The notes under the pieces are model-generated. The model worked only from the letters and a program-made list of their open reading frames with translations. It ran no database searches and was not told the origin of the DNA. A DNA stretch of 64,000 bases from Opisthocomus hoazin (lineage: Eukaryota > Chordata > Aves > Opisthocomiformes > Opisthocomidae). Numbering within the stretch: position 1 is the first letter of the stretch; each line of letters opens with the position of its first letter. The stretch is taken from assembly GCF_030867145.1 (NCBI RefSeq), contig NC_134440.1, forward strand, positions 620,001-684,000. The letters are read 5' to 3'. The position numbers and the translations under genes are program-made. This document shows positions 23,403-36,500 of the stretch, one piece after another.

Positions 23403-25101
23403 TCTTCACAAGTTACATTAACCACGTATTATTTATGGAGCATGTACAAATCAGTTTTCCTGTTGCTGTTAATCTTCAGACACACCTGCTCACTCACACC
23501 CCGGGCCCCCAGACCAGACGCTTTTCGCCCCGCAGTGTGGCCACGAACACGCCTTCCCACCACAACTCAGGAACGACTTTGAAAAACAATCCTGAGGTGG
23601 ACACAGAAGTCTCTGGCCTTGACCAGTGACTTGTCAGGGAACTGGCCAGAGCTCTCTGTTCGCCCAGGGAAGGGCGCGGGCAGCTCGAGGGGTGGAAGCT
23701 GCGGGTCACTCCAGTTGGCTGCAGGAGATTTTCCCCTCATCTCACACACTCAATGCTGAGGCATAATCGCTCCTCGCCGATCCCCACATTGAGCCAGCAG
23801 CCACCTGGTATCTTACTACTCAAGCAGTGTTTTTATTCCTCCTGCTCTCTACTCAGACACCCTCTACTCCTACCATTAGCACATTCAACCAGGTTGATTA
23901 CTTACATGCATAAAAGGTTAAAAAAGCAGAAGAAAAAAAAACCCTTTTAAACACCAAAAACATCGTATCTTTCTTACTGTCCACCTGACTAGTTCACAGA
24001 CTGGGTCATTCCAACAACATAGCCATAATTACTAAACACTAGACAGACTCAGGACTGGGACAGACCCCCAAGCAGCGCACCAGGAACGCTCGCCAGAGGA
24101 GCCGGCGCACACGGGCACGCTCCACCCGCCCGGTCCCACCCCCAGCACACTCACACTAACCTTCATGAGGCGACCGCCAAACTCCCGTGTATTAACAACG
24201 CTGGCAACGCTGCTACAGACCTGAACGAGAAACACCGCGAGTCTAAGCAACAGAAACCCTGTTCCTGGAGGCAAGAAGATCCCACGACCTCCAGGGCGTT
24301 CAAACGCGACCGTCTCGTGACTGGCAGGAAGGTTAAACGGGGCAGGGGCTAGGTGGGACCGGAACACTTCTTTGAAGTGGCACGTGGGCAGGGAAGTGAA
24401 GACGTCCTGTAGTGATGAGTGCATCATTCTTCAAAAACGGGTTAAAAAATTCCCATGTAGCAAATAACATAGAAATGTAACAGTGTAGTTAATTTTCCAA
24501 GTTTCTTTAGAAAGACTGTTGGTGCTGGTTTGTGCTCAGCTTGCTGGGTCTTCCAGAAGAAAAAAAGACTAATGGAAAGGCTGAGGGGGAGGAGCAGGGA
24601 CGAAGACTAGGGAAAGAAAGTGTGGATCTGTCTTTAACATGCAGGTCATAGAAAGTATTTTGTTTTTCCATTAATTTTTTCCCCCTCTTGGACACTTCCA
24701 ATTCAAGAAATGGCAACACGCACATGGCTTCCAGTTTTTAAAGCAAAGAACAAAGTTCCCACGGACTGTGCTGCAGAGACAGGAAGACAAGACATTTGCA
24801 AATTCAGTCTTTGAGGAAACAAAGCGTCCCTGTAACCACCGTGAACGCTCGACAATGAAACTCGTTTGGCAGCCACACAATGTGTGAGGGAAATTCTTAT
24901 CCACCACTCCTCGGGGCTGAGCCTTGCACCTGAGGCACAGCACCGCAGCACCGATGCAGAGAACCCAGTCTGCACGGAGAGGCGACACAGCAAACTGCTA
25001 AATGCAGGCACAAGCCAGACACTGCAGCCAAATAACGTGAATTCCCACTCAGCTGGCCACAGCACAGCAGCACTCCCAGCTACGGCCTCACCTGGAGGTG
25101 C

Positions 25102-28100
25102 TCATTCCTGCTGATCTTCATTACTGGCACTTGGAGTCCGACTCCTGATCTGGCTTCGTAGCTGCTCTATTAGCTCAGGATTCTGCTGCTGCATCTGCTG
25201 AGCAAACTGCTGGCCCCTGCAGGAGAACAAGCAATGGTCCCACCAGTGCTCTCACACACCCCAACAGGACTGGTGCCAGGAAATCCTTCACAGCTGATTG
25301 GAACTACTTGTTAGAGCTGGACAATCACCAAGAGAGACAGTACTTCACCCAACATTTCAGCCTTCCTCAACTGCTAAATTAAGGTTCCACTTCTGGTCAG
25401 CAAACCCTAAAATCCATTTACTGGCCAAAGCAACGGGCAAGACGCAGCTCCCTACTCACGCTTGTATGAGGCTGGCGAGATCATTCGTGGAGGGGCTGGT
25501 GCCTGTTGCTCCCATGGTGTTGTGGCCACCAGAAATCATCCCAGACATGCTGTGGAAACAAGAGTTACTGCTCAGAGCAGGAGAAACACACACAGAAATT
25601 GTTTGGTTTACACTAGGAAGTGAACATCAGCATAATGGGAGCACCTGCCCACACAGATTATGAAGTTATCTGCAAGGGAATCTTCTGCAAGAACTTTTTG
25701 TTTTTTAACTGCAGAAGAGTAACCGTAACATTGAGCTGCACAATATGTAGAAATATTTATCAGTGTTAGTTGCTGTATTCCCAGAGATCGTCCCTTGTCT
25801 GTGCAAGCCCCATGCTATGTTTAATTAAAACACTGCCCTTTCTCACACAGGCTATTTGCTTGCTCTGCATCAAACAAGATCTACGGACAGGACAGCCTAA
25901 ACACCGATTCACTCGTGGTGACCAGCCCAGAACACGCAGCCCCTTCCTCTGGCAGGGCTCAGGCTGCCTCTGGCACAGAAACTCAGCTGGCAACAGCAGC
26001 AGGAGGAGCAGGCAGAAGCAAACAGAAACAGTGGCTGACGTTCAGCCCTTCAGCCGAGCTGCCTCGTCTGGTAATCAAAGGATCAGCTCCAAGTCTCCAG
26101 CTCACTGCCCGTCTGTGCTCTGACACGACGGGCAGGAGAGGTACGTGCCTTGTTAATGTTATGACTTTTATCTAAGCATCTCACAAACATTGTGAATTGA
26201 TCCTCACAACCCTGTAGCACAGAGAATGGAAATATTCTCCTCCTAACCCAGATGGAGCTGTGAAATCTCATCTCCAGAACACTGTGTGGCAGAGCCAAGC
26301 TGACCGCAAACTTCCCAAACCCAATTCCATTGCCACGATCTATCCTGCCTCCCTTCTGCAAACATTTTTACTAAGATCCTCTTCAGCACAGTTCAGAGCA
26401 CTCCAAACACACACGAGCTCAGGCAGCTGGCCTGGTTTAAAGCCTGCCCTCCATCCAAGCACCCTCCGCCCCTCACCAGTTCAGAGCTACTGCAAATGCC
26501 AAACACACACAGAGCCCCAAACCAGCGATTCAAAGAGGAAATACAAGATGGGATCAAACTTACAGCTGTTGTACTTGTGGATTGTTCATTAGGTTAGATG
26601 CCTATTTAAAGAGGGGAGAAAAAAAATGACACCCTATTTAGTCAGAAATGACTGGGTAGATCTGCAGATGTTGTGCCATTCAACGACAAACAAAGTGAAG
26701 GCAGAAATACTTGGAAACAGATCAATAGGACAAAAATAGCTAAGAGAAGCACAGTGCACCACACAAGACAAGGCTGGCAGTGCAGAACAGGCACCCTTTC
26801 CACACCCAGCACATTGCGAGGAGAAGCCTGTGAATAAGTCACTGGCTCTAAAATTTGATTTTCATGAGAGACAAGCACAGTCTCCTCAGCAACACTGAAA
26901 CCAAGAAATGAAATGAAAACAAATCTGCTAAAGAGACACAGGAGCTCCCCTCGCCAGGCACCGCTACGTTTCCTCCCGAACAGACCAATGCACAGACCAG
27001 GTACAGCCTGGCTGTGATCTGTGTCCAGATTTACCATGCTCATGAAGCCGGGGTTGTTCAGCAAGCCAGCCAAATCAAATCCTCCTGGACCTCCAGTCTG
27101 CAAGAAGAAAGAAACCACACACAGGCGATGACATCCTCTCACTTCCTGAGGCACATTACAGCGAACGTTAATACTTTACTCCCAGCATTATCTGTGAGTA
27201 TCACATCAAAGAATCTGGCCCTTAAACACGGACAAAGGGAAGAGGCTCCTTCCAACCCCCCTCACGGGACTGGGCTCACTCAGGGACTTGCGGATCACCT
27301 CTCACCAGCGGAGCCACATTAGCAATGCACAGCTGTAACCCATGACAGCTGCCAAATTCACACATTCACCTGGTCACCTTTGCACTGGAGAAGTCCTTAG
27401 AAAATTAAAATCCCCTTCAAAATGGTAAACTAACATGTTCCTGCACAGAGTATGTCACCAGTGCAGTCCTGGCTAGGAAACCTCCAGGTTTCTTAAGAAA
27501 AAAATTTAAGAAGAAAGCCACATAAATCACCCTTTTGGTATTGGTAAAAGAGGTCACTAGGGAAAAAAATAAAAAAAAAAAAAGATAGCTGGATTTTAGG
27601 AATTGTGACTTTAAGAAAGGTGCTTAAGGCAAAATTGCTGTTTCAAAAGACTCCTTTCTTACCAGTCTGGTTTTCCAGCTCTTTCAAATAAGCCCAAGGC
27701 GACTGCTCAAGCAGTGAGGTTATCCTCTCTGGATTTTAGTGGAAATGCTCACTGCAGGACTCGTTAACTCTCTCCCCTCTGTCTGCATACAAGATTTGTA
27801 TTCTCAACACAACCCAGGTCACCGAGGCTCTGTCAGACAGCGCCTGTTGGCGCTCACAGTGAAGAGGCCTCCTTCAAGTCCTCCCCACATATAACAAGCA
27901 TTAGTTTCAGAACTTACTGGACTAGGAGTCTCCTTCATTTTCTGTTCAGCTATTTTAAGGTTTGATTTGTAGGTGTCGTTGTCTGGATCCAGCTCCAGGG
28001 CTTTTTTGTAGTAAACAACAGCTTCTGTGTGTTTATTTAAACTGGAGAGGGCCAAGCTATTAAAGTGGAAATAAAACAAAAAGTCTGGAGTTAGATAAGC

Positions 28101-31100
28101 ACTTGCAGTCTTCCTCCACCCCCAGCAGAGGGGAAACACTAGCTATTTTCACCTGGCACGCCAGGGCAGAACACCACTGATGGTTATCACTGCCAACAGG
28201 CATTTTGAGGTTAAAATTCTAGCACAACCCCCCTGCTCTTACTTACCCCATTCTGCCGTAAGCTTTGCTGTAGTTGGGATCAATGCCTATAGCTCTTTCG
28301 CAGTCTCTCACTGCTCCAGCGTAATTTCCTAGTTTACTGTATGCAGCCGCTCTGGAGGGAAGGGAGACAGCGGTGCAGAAAACACTTATCAGCTTGAATG
28401 TGCCAATCAAGGTCACCCCTGTTCCCTCACTGTAGTCTCCTATTGCACAAGGCAGAGCCAAGTGTGAACTTCACTGTGCCTAGGTGAGCAGTCTGCTATC
28501 CAAACACCCAGCTCCACATTTTACTCCCACTGCAAATAAATCTAGGCTCTGACTTCTGATGGACCTTCCAAGAGGAGCCTGGGCTCTGGGGAGGCACACA
28601 AGTGTCACGCTAGCTCAACCTCTCTCAGCTTCCCTTAGGCCTTTATTTCTTAGTCATAACAACTGTTTCATCCTCTCTCACACTCTCCACATCAGAGGGA
28701 AAACTGGTTTTGAAGCCGTAACATGCTCATTCAGGCTCCATCTCACAACTCTTAGAGGGGCAAAACCTCGCGGGACTGACCCTCCTGCAGCTACCGCAAA
28801 GCTGAGCTAGAAGCACCAGCTGGGGTTCCTCGCCCTCACCCTGGGCACAGACACGCTAGTCACACAGCCCGCCGTACGCACACACTCACAACAGGCAGAT
28901 AACTAAAATCCTGATTCAAAGTACATTTTACTCAACAATTCTCCTCCCACCAACTTCTAAACAGTTCTGCTCAGAACTGAGAAATAGGAAATTCGCTTGC
29001 ATACCCAATTTTGCACATGCATCAACTTATGCAATTCTCCATAATGAGCCTTCAACTTGTCTCATTTCACTCCTTTGTTTTCATTATCAGCACAGCCTCT
29101 CAAGCCTGGGCTCTCTATCCCACTTAGAGTTAATTGCCTGAAAGCAGACAGCATTTCTTGGCATCCTTCTATCTCCTCAAATGCCTAACAGAGTTTGTTT
29201 CCACACCCACATCCTATCTAGAGAAGCCAGGGCACAGAGCTGGCAGGAGGCACAGGAAAGTGTGTCACTGAGCTTAAAAAAACCCACACAAAGAGCACAC
29301 AACAGAACAGGCACTCTGCAGAATTGTAAAGAGGGACTTTGACCATTCAAGAGTCTCGGATAGAAGTAGTAAGAACAAAAACACGGGTGTGCAAGGGTAG
29401 AAAAAAAGATAATCAGTACCTGTTGCAGAAGTACACAGCGTTGGATGGATTTAATTCAATTGCTTTTCCATAGAAAGACACAGCAGCTTCAAAGTTTTCT
29501 GCCTTCATTTGTTCATTTCCTAAAGGGATTGCAGAAAGGCTCACTCACAAGTGAAAAATGGGGACAAACAAAAGCAACAGGCCTGGATCTATGATCTACT
29601 AAGAAACTAGAACAAGGGAGAAGCCAACCGCTTGCAGCTTTTGCTGGCGAGTCAAACTGCTTGCAACAGGAGGCACCTTCAGCAGCGAGGCAGGGGACCT
29701 GATCCTGGCAGCTCCAGGCTGCCTGACCCTGCAAGTCCCCTCAGCTGCCCTCCCACCTCGGGCACGCCTGAGGCCTCCCCAGAGCAGCACCACGTCCTGA
29801 AAAGCACTACGGTGCGTTGGCTCAGAGAAAGCTCCCCGTCGTTCTCCAGCACTAATCAGACTCTCTTGGATGGCAGAGAAAAGGCGACATGCAGAGGAGA
29901 GCTCAACGGGAACTCTGCCCTGCTCTACACAGCACAGGCTTCTCGGGATGCAAGCGAAAATGCTGACCCAGCTGTCTGCCTAGGCTCAGTGGCAGCTAAA
30001 TTATGCCAACCTACACACACTCCTGGAGCACAAGCAGAGAAACAAGCAGAGACAGAAGGGTTGATCCCATTTGCTTTCTTCATTTCATGCATTCCCCAGG
30101 TGCTGAGCAGATTGAGCCTCCCTCCTGTTCTCATCCAAACCTCATTACACACCAGCTCCAGAGGAGGTTACCTTCAGTCTTGAGTCTTTCAGCTTCCGCT
30201 ATGTCATCTTCAGAGGGGGTGACGGGCTCCGAATTTGTTCTGATGTGTTCAGGCTCCTGAAAGGAGAACGCTGCGATAAGGACTCCCACCGAGACATCCT
30301 ACACCTCCCCCTTCCCAAGTGCTGGCTCATCAAGCCCAAACCACTTCCCTCCCACACACCTCGGAGGGGGCCGCATTGCCACGGAAAGCAAGCAGAGCTC
30401 ATTGCTTTGGCTGCTTAATGGAAACTCAGCAGAGATTTTTAGGGCACTCGCTCACCTTTCCTGCAGCAGCTTCAAATATTTCAGGAAGAGTCTGGGACAC
30501 GGCTAGGCCTTGGTCTTCCATCGAGACCCCAAACGCTGTCTCCAGGCACTGGATGGCCACTGGACAAGAAGCATCAGGTAATTAGCTTTCCTCACTCCAT
30601 CTAAATACTTAGCCTCCTCCCATAGCGCCTGGACTTCTTACTGTTGAACACACCAGGAAAAAAAAAACACCCAAAATCACACAAATCCACACAACCAGAC
30701 TTGATATTTGGGCCATATCCTCAAATTTTGCCAAAACCTGAGAGCTGGGTGAACCTTAGCACTGGAGATCCAGCTCCTAGACTGAGTCAGTCACAACTCC
30801 CATCCCCTCGGATGACTCCAGAGCAGGTGCTGGGGGTAGAAGTGAACCAAAATGGGGCTCTACCAGCCTTCCCACAGCTGCAGGTGGCACGGCACGCTGC
30901 AGAAAGCGGTCACTTGCCAGAGCACGGCTGCTCCGCGAAGCACTGCGGCCACACCGAGGTGCACAAACACCAAGCCACCACCCCCTCCCTCGCCAGGCAC
31001 CTGGTCACAAAGCTCCTTCCCAGCACAGCGAGGAACCCCAGCAACACAGAGCTCAGTTCTACAGAATTCTCATGCCATATTTTACAGTCCAAAAGCACCA

Positions 31101-31807
31101 GGAATAAACCCATCCTTCCACCCCACAGCCTCCTCCTGCCCTCTCTGCAGACGTGCCCCTGCTCTCTTTCAGTGGGACAAACGCACAAGCCAAAGGCTAA
31201 AGCATAAGCTCCTTAAGCAGATCTTTTAAGATCAGTGTGCTCTCATTACCAGTGAAGCCCTCTGAAAAAGCTGTACAAATACTCCAGGGCACGCTGTGGA
31301 AAAGCATTTTGCTAGCAGAACGGGAAAAACACTCTGCAGGCATAAAACACTTCCACACAACAAAGTTCTCATCTTACACTACAAGCCTCCTGACTCTACC
31401 TCATTTAAGATAAAACTTGTAAGTCTCAAACCCAGGGTCAGAGAGGCTTTTGATCCCAGGTATATCCCCTCCTCAAGCTAATCTGCTTTTGAAAGAGTTA
31501 ACAAGAAGTCAGATAAGCAATCAGCATCCCTAATGCTCTGGATACTTCCCCAAAACGATAAATTCATTTCAAATCTTGAGCAAGGTTTGATGTTAGGAAG
31601 AGCCCAGCCAAGGTAGAGGCAGGAGAGAGTAACAGCATGCAAATCTCCCCAGGTCTTGGGCTGACAGACGTGGACGTGTGAGCAGGGCAGCGCCCACAAC
31701 CGCCTACCTTCCAGACTCTCCTGAGCATCTGGAGACAGACCCCCATTCTGCAGCTGGTCATGCAGAAACTGGATGATGGAGTAGGCAAGGCGCTTCTGGT
31801 CTGCCAT
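25102..31807 (-). CDS. SGTA: SGTA, TPR co-chaperone, ten coding exons
   Basis: Exons join(31807..31708, 30559..30456, 30256..30172, 29519..29420, 28351..28247, 28056..27918, 27097..27035, 26601..26564, 25549..25460, 25216..25102) keep one frame throughout and give 312 residues (human 313). The start [19 protein letters not shown] is the dimerisation helix region that binds the BAG6 complex partners UBL4A/GET4-GET5. Three TPR repeats span roughly residues 88-205 ([20 protein letters not shown] onward) and bind HSP70/HSP90 C-termini. The NNP-rich segment [10 protein letters not shown] follows, and the Q-rich tail [20 protein letters not shown] binds hydrophobic clients. SGTA acts in the cytosol, handing tail-anchored membrane proteins to the GET/TRC pathway. 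Every junction has GT/AG. The leader acceptor CTACAG|AT puts the start of the first coding exon at 31858. Confidence 0.97.
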
Positions 31808-32989
31808 TCTGGGAGGCTGTCAGTGGTTTGTTACAACTTCTCGTAACTCCAAAAAAATCTGTAGAGAGAGAAGTTATATGACTCCATGGACAAGAAGTCA
31901 AAGAGCTTTGCTGCTGCTCTCCCTGCCTATGAAAGGGGAGCTGTTCAGGACTGGCCAAGGCCTCCGGAGCCTTCGTTAAACTCTCTGCTCTAACCAGGAC
32001 CCCTTTATGGGAGTGCTCCAGGCCTCAGTTCACCCTCTCCAGCGTGAGCTGCACCGCACAGCCCTGCCCCACAAGGCTCCTGCCAAGGCAAATACATCAC
32101 AGGTGTCACAGGCGCTTGGGCTACCAAAACGCCTCTGACCAGGACTAAAACTGAGCACTGAGGAGCTCACCACTAAAACCCCGCAGTCTTCTGCCTCCAG
32201 AGCGTAATTTGCTTCTGAAACAAGATGAGGGCTGAAGCCATTTGCTGCTGTTCGCAGAGCCGGGGTTCAGAGCCGCCTGCCAGCCCACGGCACCTCCCCG
32301 CCAGGACGCGGGCAGCAAGGGAGAGGACGACACGCGCAGCAAAGGGACCCCCATGAGCACATCCCAAGGCTGGGGCTTTCCAGAGACCCCAGTGCGGGTC
32401 CTGCCGGCACGACGGACGCAGCCACCGCGTGGCATCGCTGCTGGCCTGGAGCGCTCTGCCCCTCCAGACGCTCTGCCGGGGCTGCGGCGCCGAAAGCCAC
32501 TCAGGGTCACCCAGCAGAGAAATGAAACTGCTCGAACCCAGCGCCCGCAACAGAGCCCAGCCGGCCCCAGCCCACCCAGCGGCACCGGGGACAACACGGC
32601 CCCAGCCCCGGGAGCAGCGAGGCCGGACAGCCCGCAGCCGGGCGGGGGGCAGGCGGGAGGCCGCTGCCCAGCCCCGCACCCTACCCGCAGCCCCACTGGT
32701 GCCCCCACGCAGGCGAGAGGGAGGCCCGAGGGGCGCGGCGGGCCAGGACCACCCCGCCGCTCCGTGAGGGGACGACAGCGCCCGCGGGGCTCTCCCGCCC
32801 GGCCAGGGGTCCGCGCCCGCAGCTCGGCCCACACCGGACCCGGGGCGAGGGAAGGGCCAGGCCCCGCCGCGACGCCCGGCCCAGTCGCTGCCCCGCCGGG
32901 ACCAGAGACGGATGGCTCCCGGGCGGGAGTGGAGCCGAACACGGCCCGGCTCGGCCCAGCCGCCCGGTCCGGTCCCCCCCGCCGCCGCC

Positions 32990-33595
32990 CTCCCGCTCAC
33001 CGGGCGCCCCGACACTCGCCTCAGCCGGGGCGGGCTCAGCACTGCGCATGCGCCGCGCCCCGCCCACCGCGCCTGCGCGCTGCCTCCGCCCCAAAGCGCG
33101 CCTGCGCCGCCACCAGGTTTTGCCCGCCCCCGCCCCGCCCTTATAGTGCCGTCAGGAGGCGACGACGCAGGCGCGGAGTCTTTAGCGCATGCGCAATCTG
33201 CGCGGCTCGGGGGCGGGGCCAGAGGCCCGAAGCTCAGCTGTCGCCCCGCCCTGATTTTTACCATAGAGAGGGGGCGTTGCCATGGGAACGGGAGGGCGGG
33301 AGTCGCCGGCCGCGGTGCTGCTCCCGGCGGGGCTCCGCTCCCGGGCCCGGGCCTGCGGTGCCGCCGCGCAGCCGCCGAGGCTGAGGGCTGGGGCCGGGCC
33401 CATGGGCCTCTCCCCCCGGCCCGGATGTCGTGAAGGGAATGGGCGTGCGGCCCGGTCCTCCACGTTCCCACAATCCCTCGGCGGGGCCGCTCTCTCCGCC
33501 CGCCTCTATGGTTGGGGCACATGCTCGTTGCGTGGGGCCGGCGCGGTCTCCTTCCCGGCCTCGTCAGCAGAGTGGGGCCTCCCGGCGGCCCCAGC
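32990..33595. promoter_or_regulatory. Bidirectional SGTA/THOP1 CpG promoter with NRF1 palindromes
   Basis: SGTA (leftward) and THOP1 (rightward) start codons are 1.8 kb apart with this island between them. A minus-strand donor, GCCCG|GTGAGC, closes the SGTA non-coding exon 1 at 33001. Two copies of the NRF1 consensus TGCGCATGCGC/GCGCATGCGC lie at 33043-33053 and 33185-33194, with several GCGCCTGCGC half-sites between. I see no convincing TATA box. NRF1-driven bidirectional housekeeping promoters are a well-known arrangement, which fits two broadly expressed genes. Confidence 0.75.
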
Positions 33596-36500
33596 ATGGC
33601 CCCCCCCACAGGTACCGGGGCCTGGGCGGCTGGCGCGGGGCGGGGGCGCACGGCGGGGGAGGTGAGGGCGAGGGGCTGGCGCGGCGTGGGGAGGGGGAGG
33701 TGGGGGGCACGGGGGCAGGAGAGGGGAAGGCCGGGCGGAGGAGGGGGGTCCGGGGGCAGGAGGGAGGGGTCCAGAGGTATGAGGGGGGGTCTGGGGGCAG
33801 GAGGGGGAGGGCCAGGGGCAGAAGAGTGGGGTCCGGGGGCAGGAGGGTGGGGGCCGGGGGCAGGAGGGAGGGGGCCAGAGGTATGAGCGGGGTCCGGGGG
33901 CAGGAGGGTGGGGGTCGGGGGCAGGAGGGGGGGGGTCGAGGGCAGGAGGGTGGGGGCCAGGGGCAGGAGGGAGGGGTCCGGAGATATGTGGGGGGTCCAG
34001 GGGCAGGAGGGTGGGGGGTCCAGGGGCAGGAGAGTGGGGTCTGGGGGCAGGAGGGGCAGGGCCGGGGGCAGGAGGGAGGGGGCCGGGGGCAGGAAGGGTG
34101 GCCGGGGCAGCCCCCCGGGGATGGCGTAGTGAGGCCGCGGTCTCCCGCTGCCTGCGCTGTCCCCTCCGTGCCCCACCCGGGGGGCTGAGGTGCCAGGCAG
34201 GGTCACGGCGGGCGGGAGTCGGGTTTCTTCGAAGGCCTCGTCATGGCGGGGAGGGTGGACGGTGCCCAGAAAATAATCCGGCTGCGAGTTGCGTTCCTCA
34301 CAATCCCGGCTGCCCAGCGGCGTGGTTCCTTTGCTGGGCCTCTCCCCTAAGTGCTTTTATTGAGCGCTAGCTGCGCAGCTGGGTTTTCTTTCCAGCCCGT
34401 GCAGGACTGTGTCTCAACAGCGGGTTTCCTCCCCGCTTCCCCAGGTAACGTTGTGGATAGCCAGACCCCCCGGCTGCTGGCGAATCAGCTGAGGTGGGAC
34501 CTGACGGCCGAACAGATAGAAAGCATGGCCGCCGAGCTGACGGAGAGGACCAAGCTGGTGTACGACCGGGTGGGCTCCCAGGAGAAGGGCGAGGTGTCCT
34601 ATGAGAATACGCTCAAGGCGCTGGCAGACGTGGAAGTGGAATACACGGGTACGTCCACCGAGGGGGAGTACTGGCGTTCTGGAGATCAGCGTCTTGTCGT
34701 TAAGATTCTGTTGGTGTTTTTCTCGCTCTGTACCGCCATCTCCTTTTCTGCTCCCTTGGCTCCCTCGGCAGCGTGGTGGGTTTTTTTCCGGTTAATGTTC
34801 ATACAGCTAGATAGAAGTACAAAGAGTAGAGTCAATGTGGAACGGCAGAGCGAGTCCAAGCCGAGGACGGCTCTTTGGCAGCGGGATGGTCTGCGGGAGG
34901 CGTCGCCAGGCTTCCAGGGTTGCCTCCTGCTTTTACGTGTCGGAGTGCTTCAGTGGGTACAAACTGCGCGTCGGCAGCAGCGGTTCGGACGGTCTCAGGA
35001 ATCTTCGGCTCTTTTCTAACTTCTCCCCTAAGGCAGCGGATAAATGTCTCTCCCTGTGTCTTGTTTAAACACCGCTGTCGTTTTAAGGGTTATGTATGGA
35101 GTAATGTGACGTGGTGGCATCGTGCTGGCAGGCGCTGCCGGCCTCAGTGGCGTTCTCCTGCTGTAAATGATTAGCCAGAGACACAAAGTCACGCTGCCCC
35201 GCTCCTGCCTCACAGCGTCTGTTGGCTGTCCTGACCGCCCTGTGGCGAGGTGTCAGGTCTGTGTGAAGCAGCAGCCAGCCTGCAAGCCGCCTCCTTCTTC
35301 TGTCTGGTTTCTTTTTTTTCTAAAATAAGAAGAAAAGCCCTTACTAAGCAGGGGTAACGTTAACTTCAGCAGAAGTGTCAGCACTTTCCCTGACCAACAG
35401 AGAGGAGCTGCCTGCTCACCTTCTGCTGGGCGGAGAGTTCTCCTGCCTGGAGGGCAGCGCCTTCCCGCTGGACCTGTATTGTCTGAGGTCTTGCAGAGCT
35501 GGTAGCAGGGAATGTTCTCCCTGGTTTCACTTCTAAAATAGAAATACGTTGGGACAGAGCACACCTGGGACGTGGTGGCTTTTGAGGAGCGTCTGCAGTG
35601 AGGGTGTGTTGCTTTTAGCCTGGTCCTCTAAGCAGGGGAGTCACGCAGCGATGCTGCCCCTCTGCCAGCGTAGCAGTCCTGTGAGTCTTGAAACTGTTGG
35701 TACCCGCTGTAGCTGGGGTAAAGGCGTTGGCATCTCACAGGCACGATATTCGTGTGAGTTTTGTCAGAGAGATGGATCGCAATGGGAAGTGATGGACAGA
35801 CGCCCTCGGGTGAGCGGGTGCTGCGGGTGACGGCGCTGCTCGGAGAGCACAGCTCTGGGTTTGTCTGACGACAGCTGCCTGCCTTGCTCTTCCTTCGTGT
35901 GGGCGGGCAGGTCAGGCTCCGGAGCCGTCGGACTGGCTCCCAGTTAACACAGGCTCTCTGTGTGCACTCCCACTCCCGAGCAGTGCTGGGCCGTGAAGCC
36001 GTTGCCTTCGCCATAATCCCTCTCATGTCTTGCCAGTCCGTCGGAACATGCTGGACTTCCCCCAGCACGTCTCTCCTTGCAAAGACATCCGTGCGGCGAG
36101 CACCGAGGCCGACAAGAAGCTCTCGGAGTTCGACGTGGAGATGAGCATGAGGCAGGACGTGTACCAGAGGATTGTCTGGCTCCAGGTGCGTGCTTGGGAG
36201 GATGCTCGCTCAGCGGTGCGTCTGAGCAGGGCGCTGAAACCTCCTGGAATTACAACAAACCCGTTTCCCTTGTCCCAGAACTTACTAGTGAGTGATACCG
36301 AGTCGGGTCTGGAGCGGAATCACTGTTGATCGTGGCAGAATAGTCCAGCTGTTAGTGAGAACTGCGGAGTTGGGGTTGGAGGGCTCTGCCCCCCCTCAGG
36401 GCCTCGGTTCCCCCGTTGGGAAGATGGCGTTGGTGAACCCAGCCTGCGTCGCGTGGGGAAGGGGCTGGGTACTGCCCCGAGAAGGGCTGTAACACGGCAT

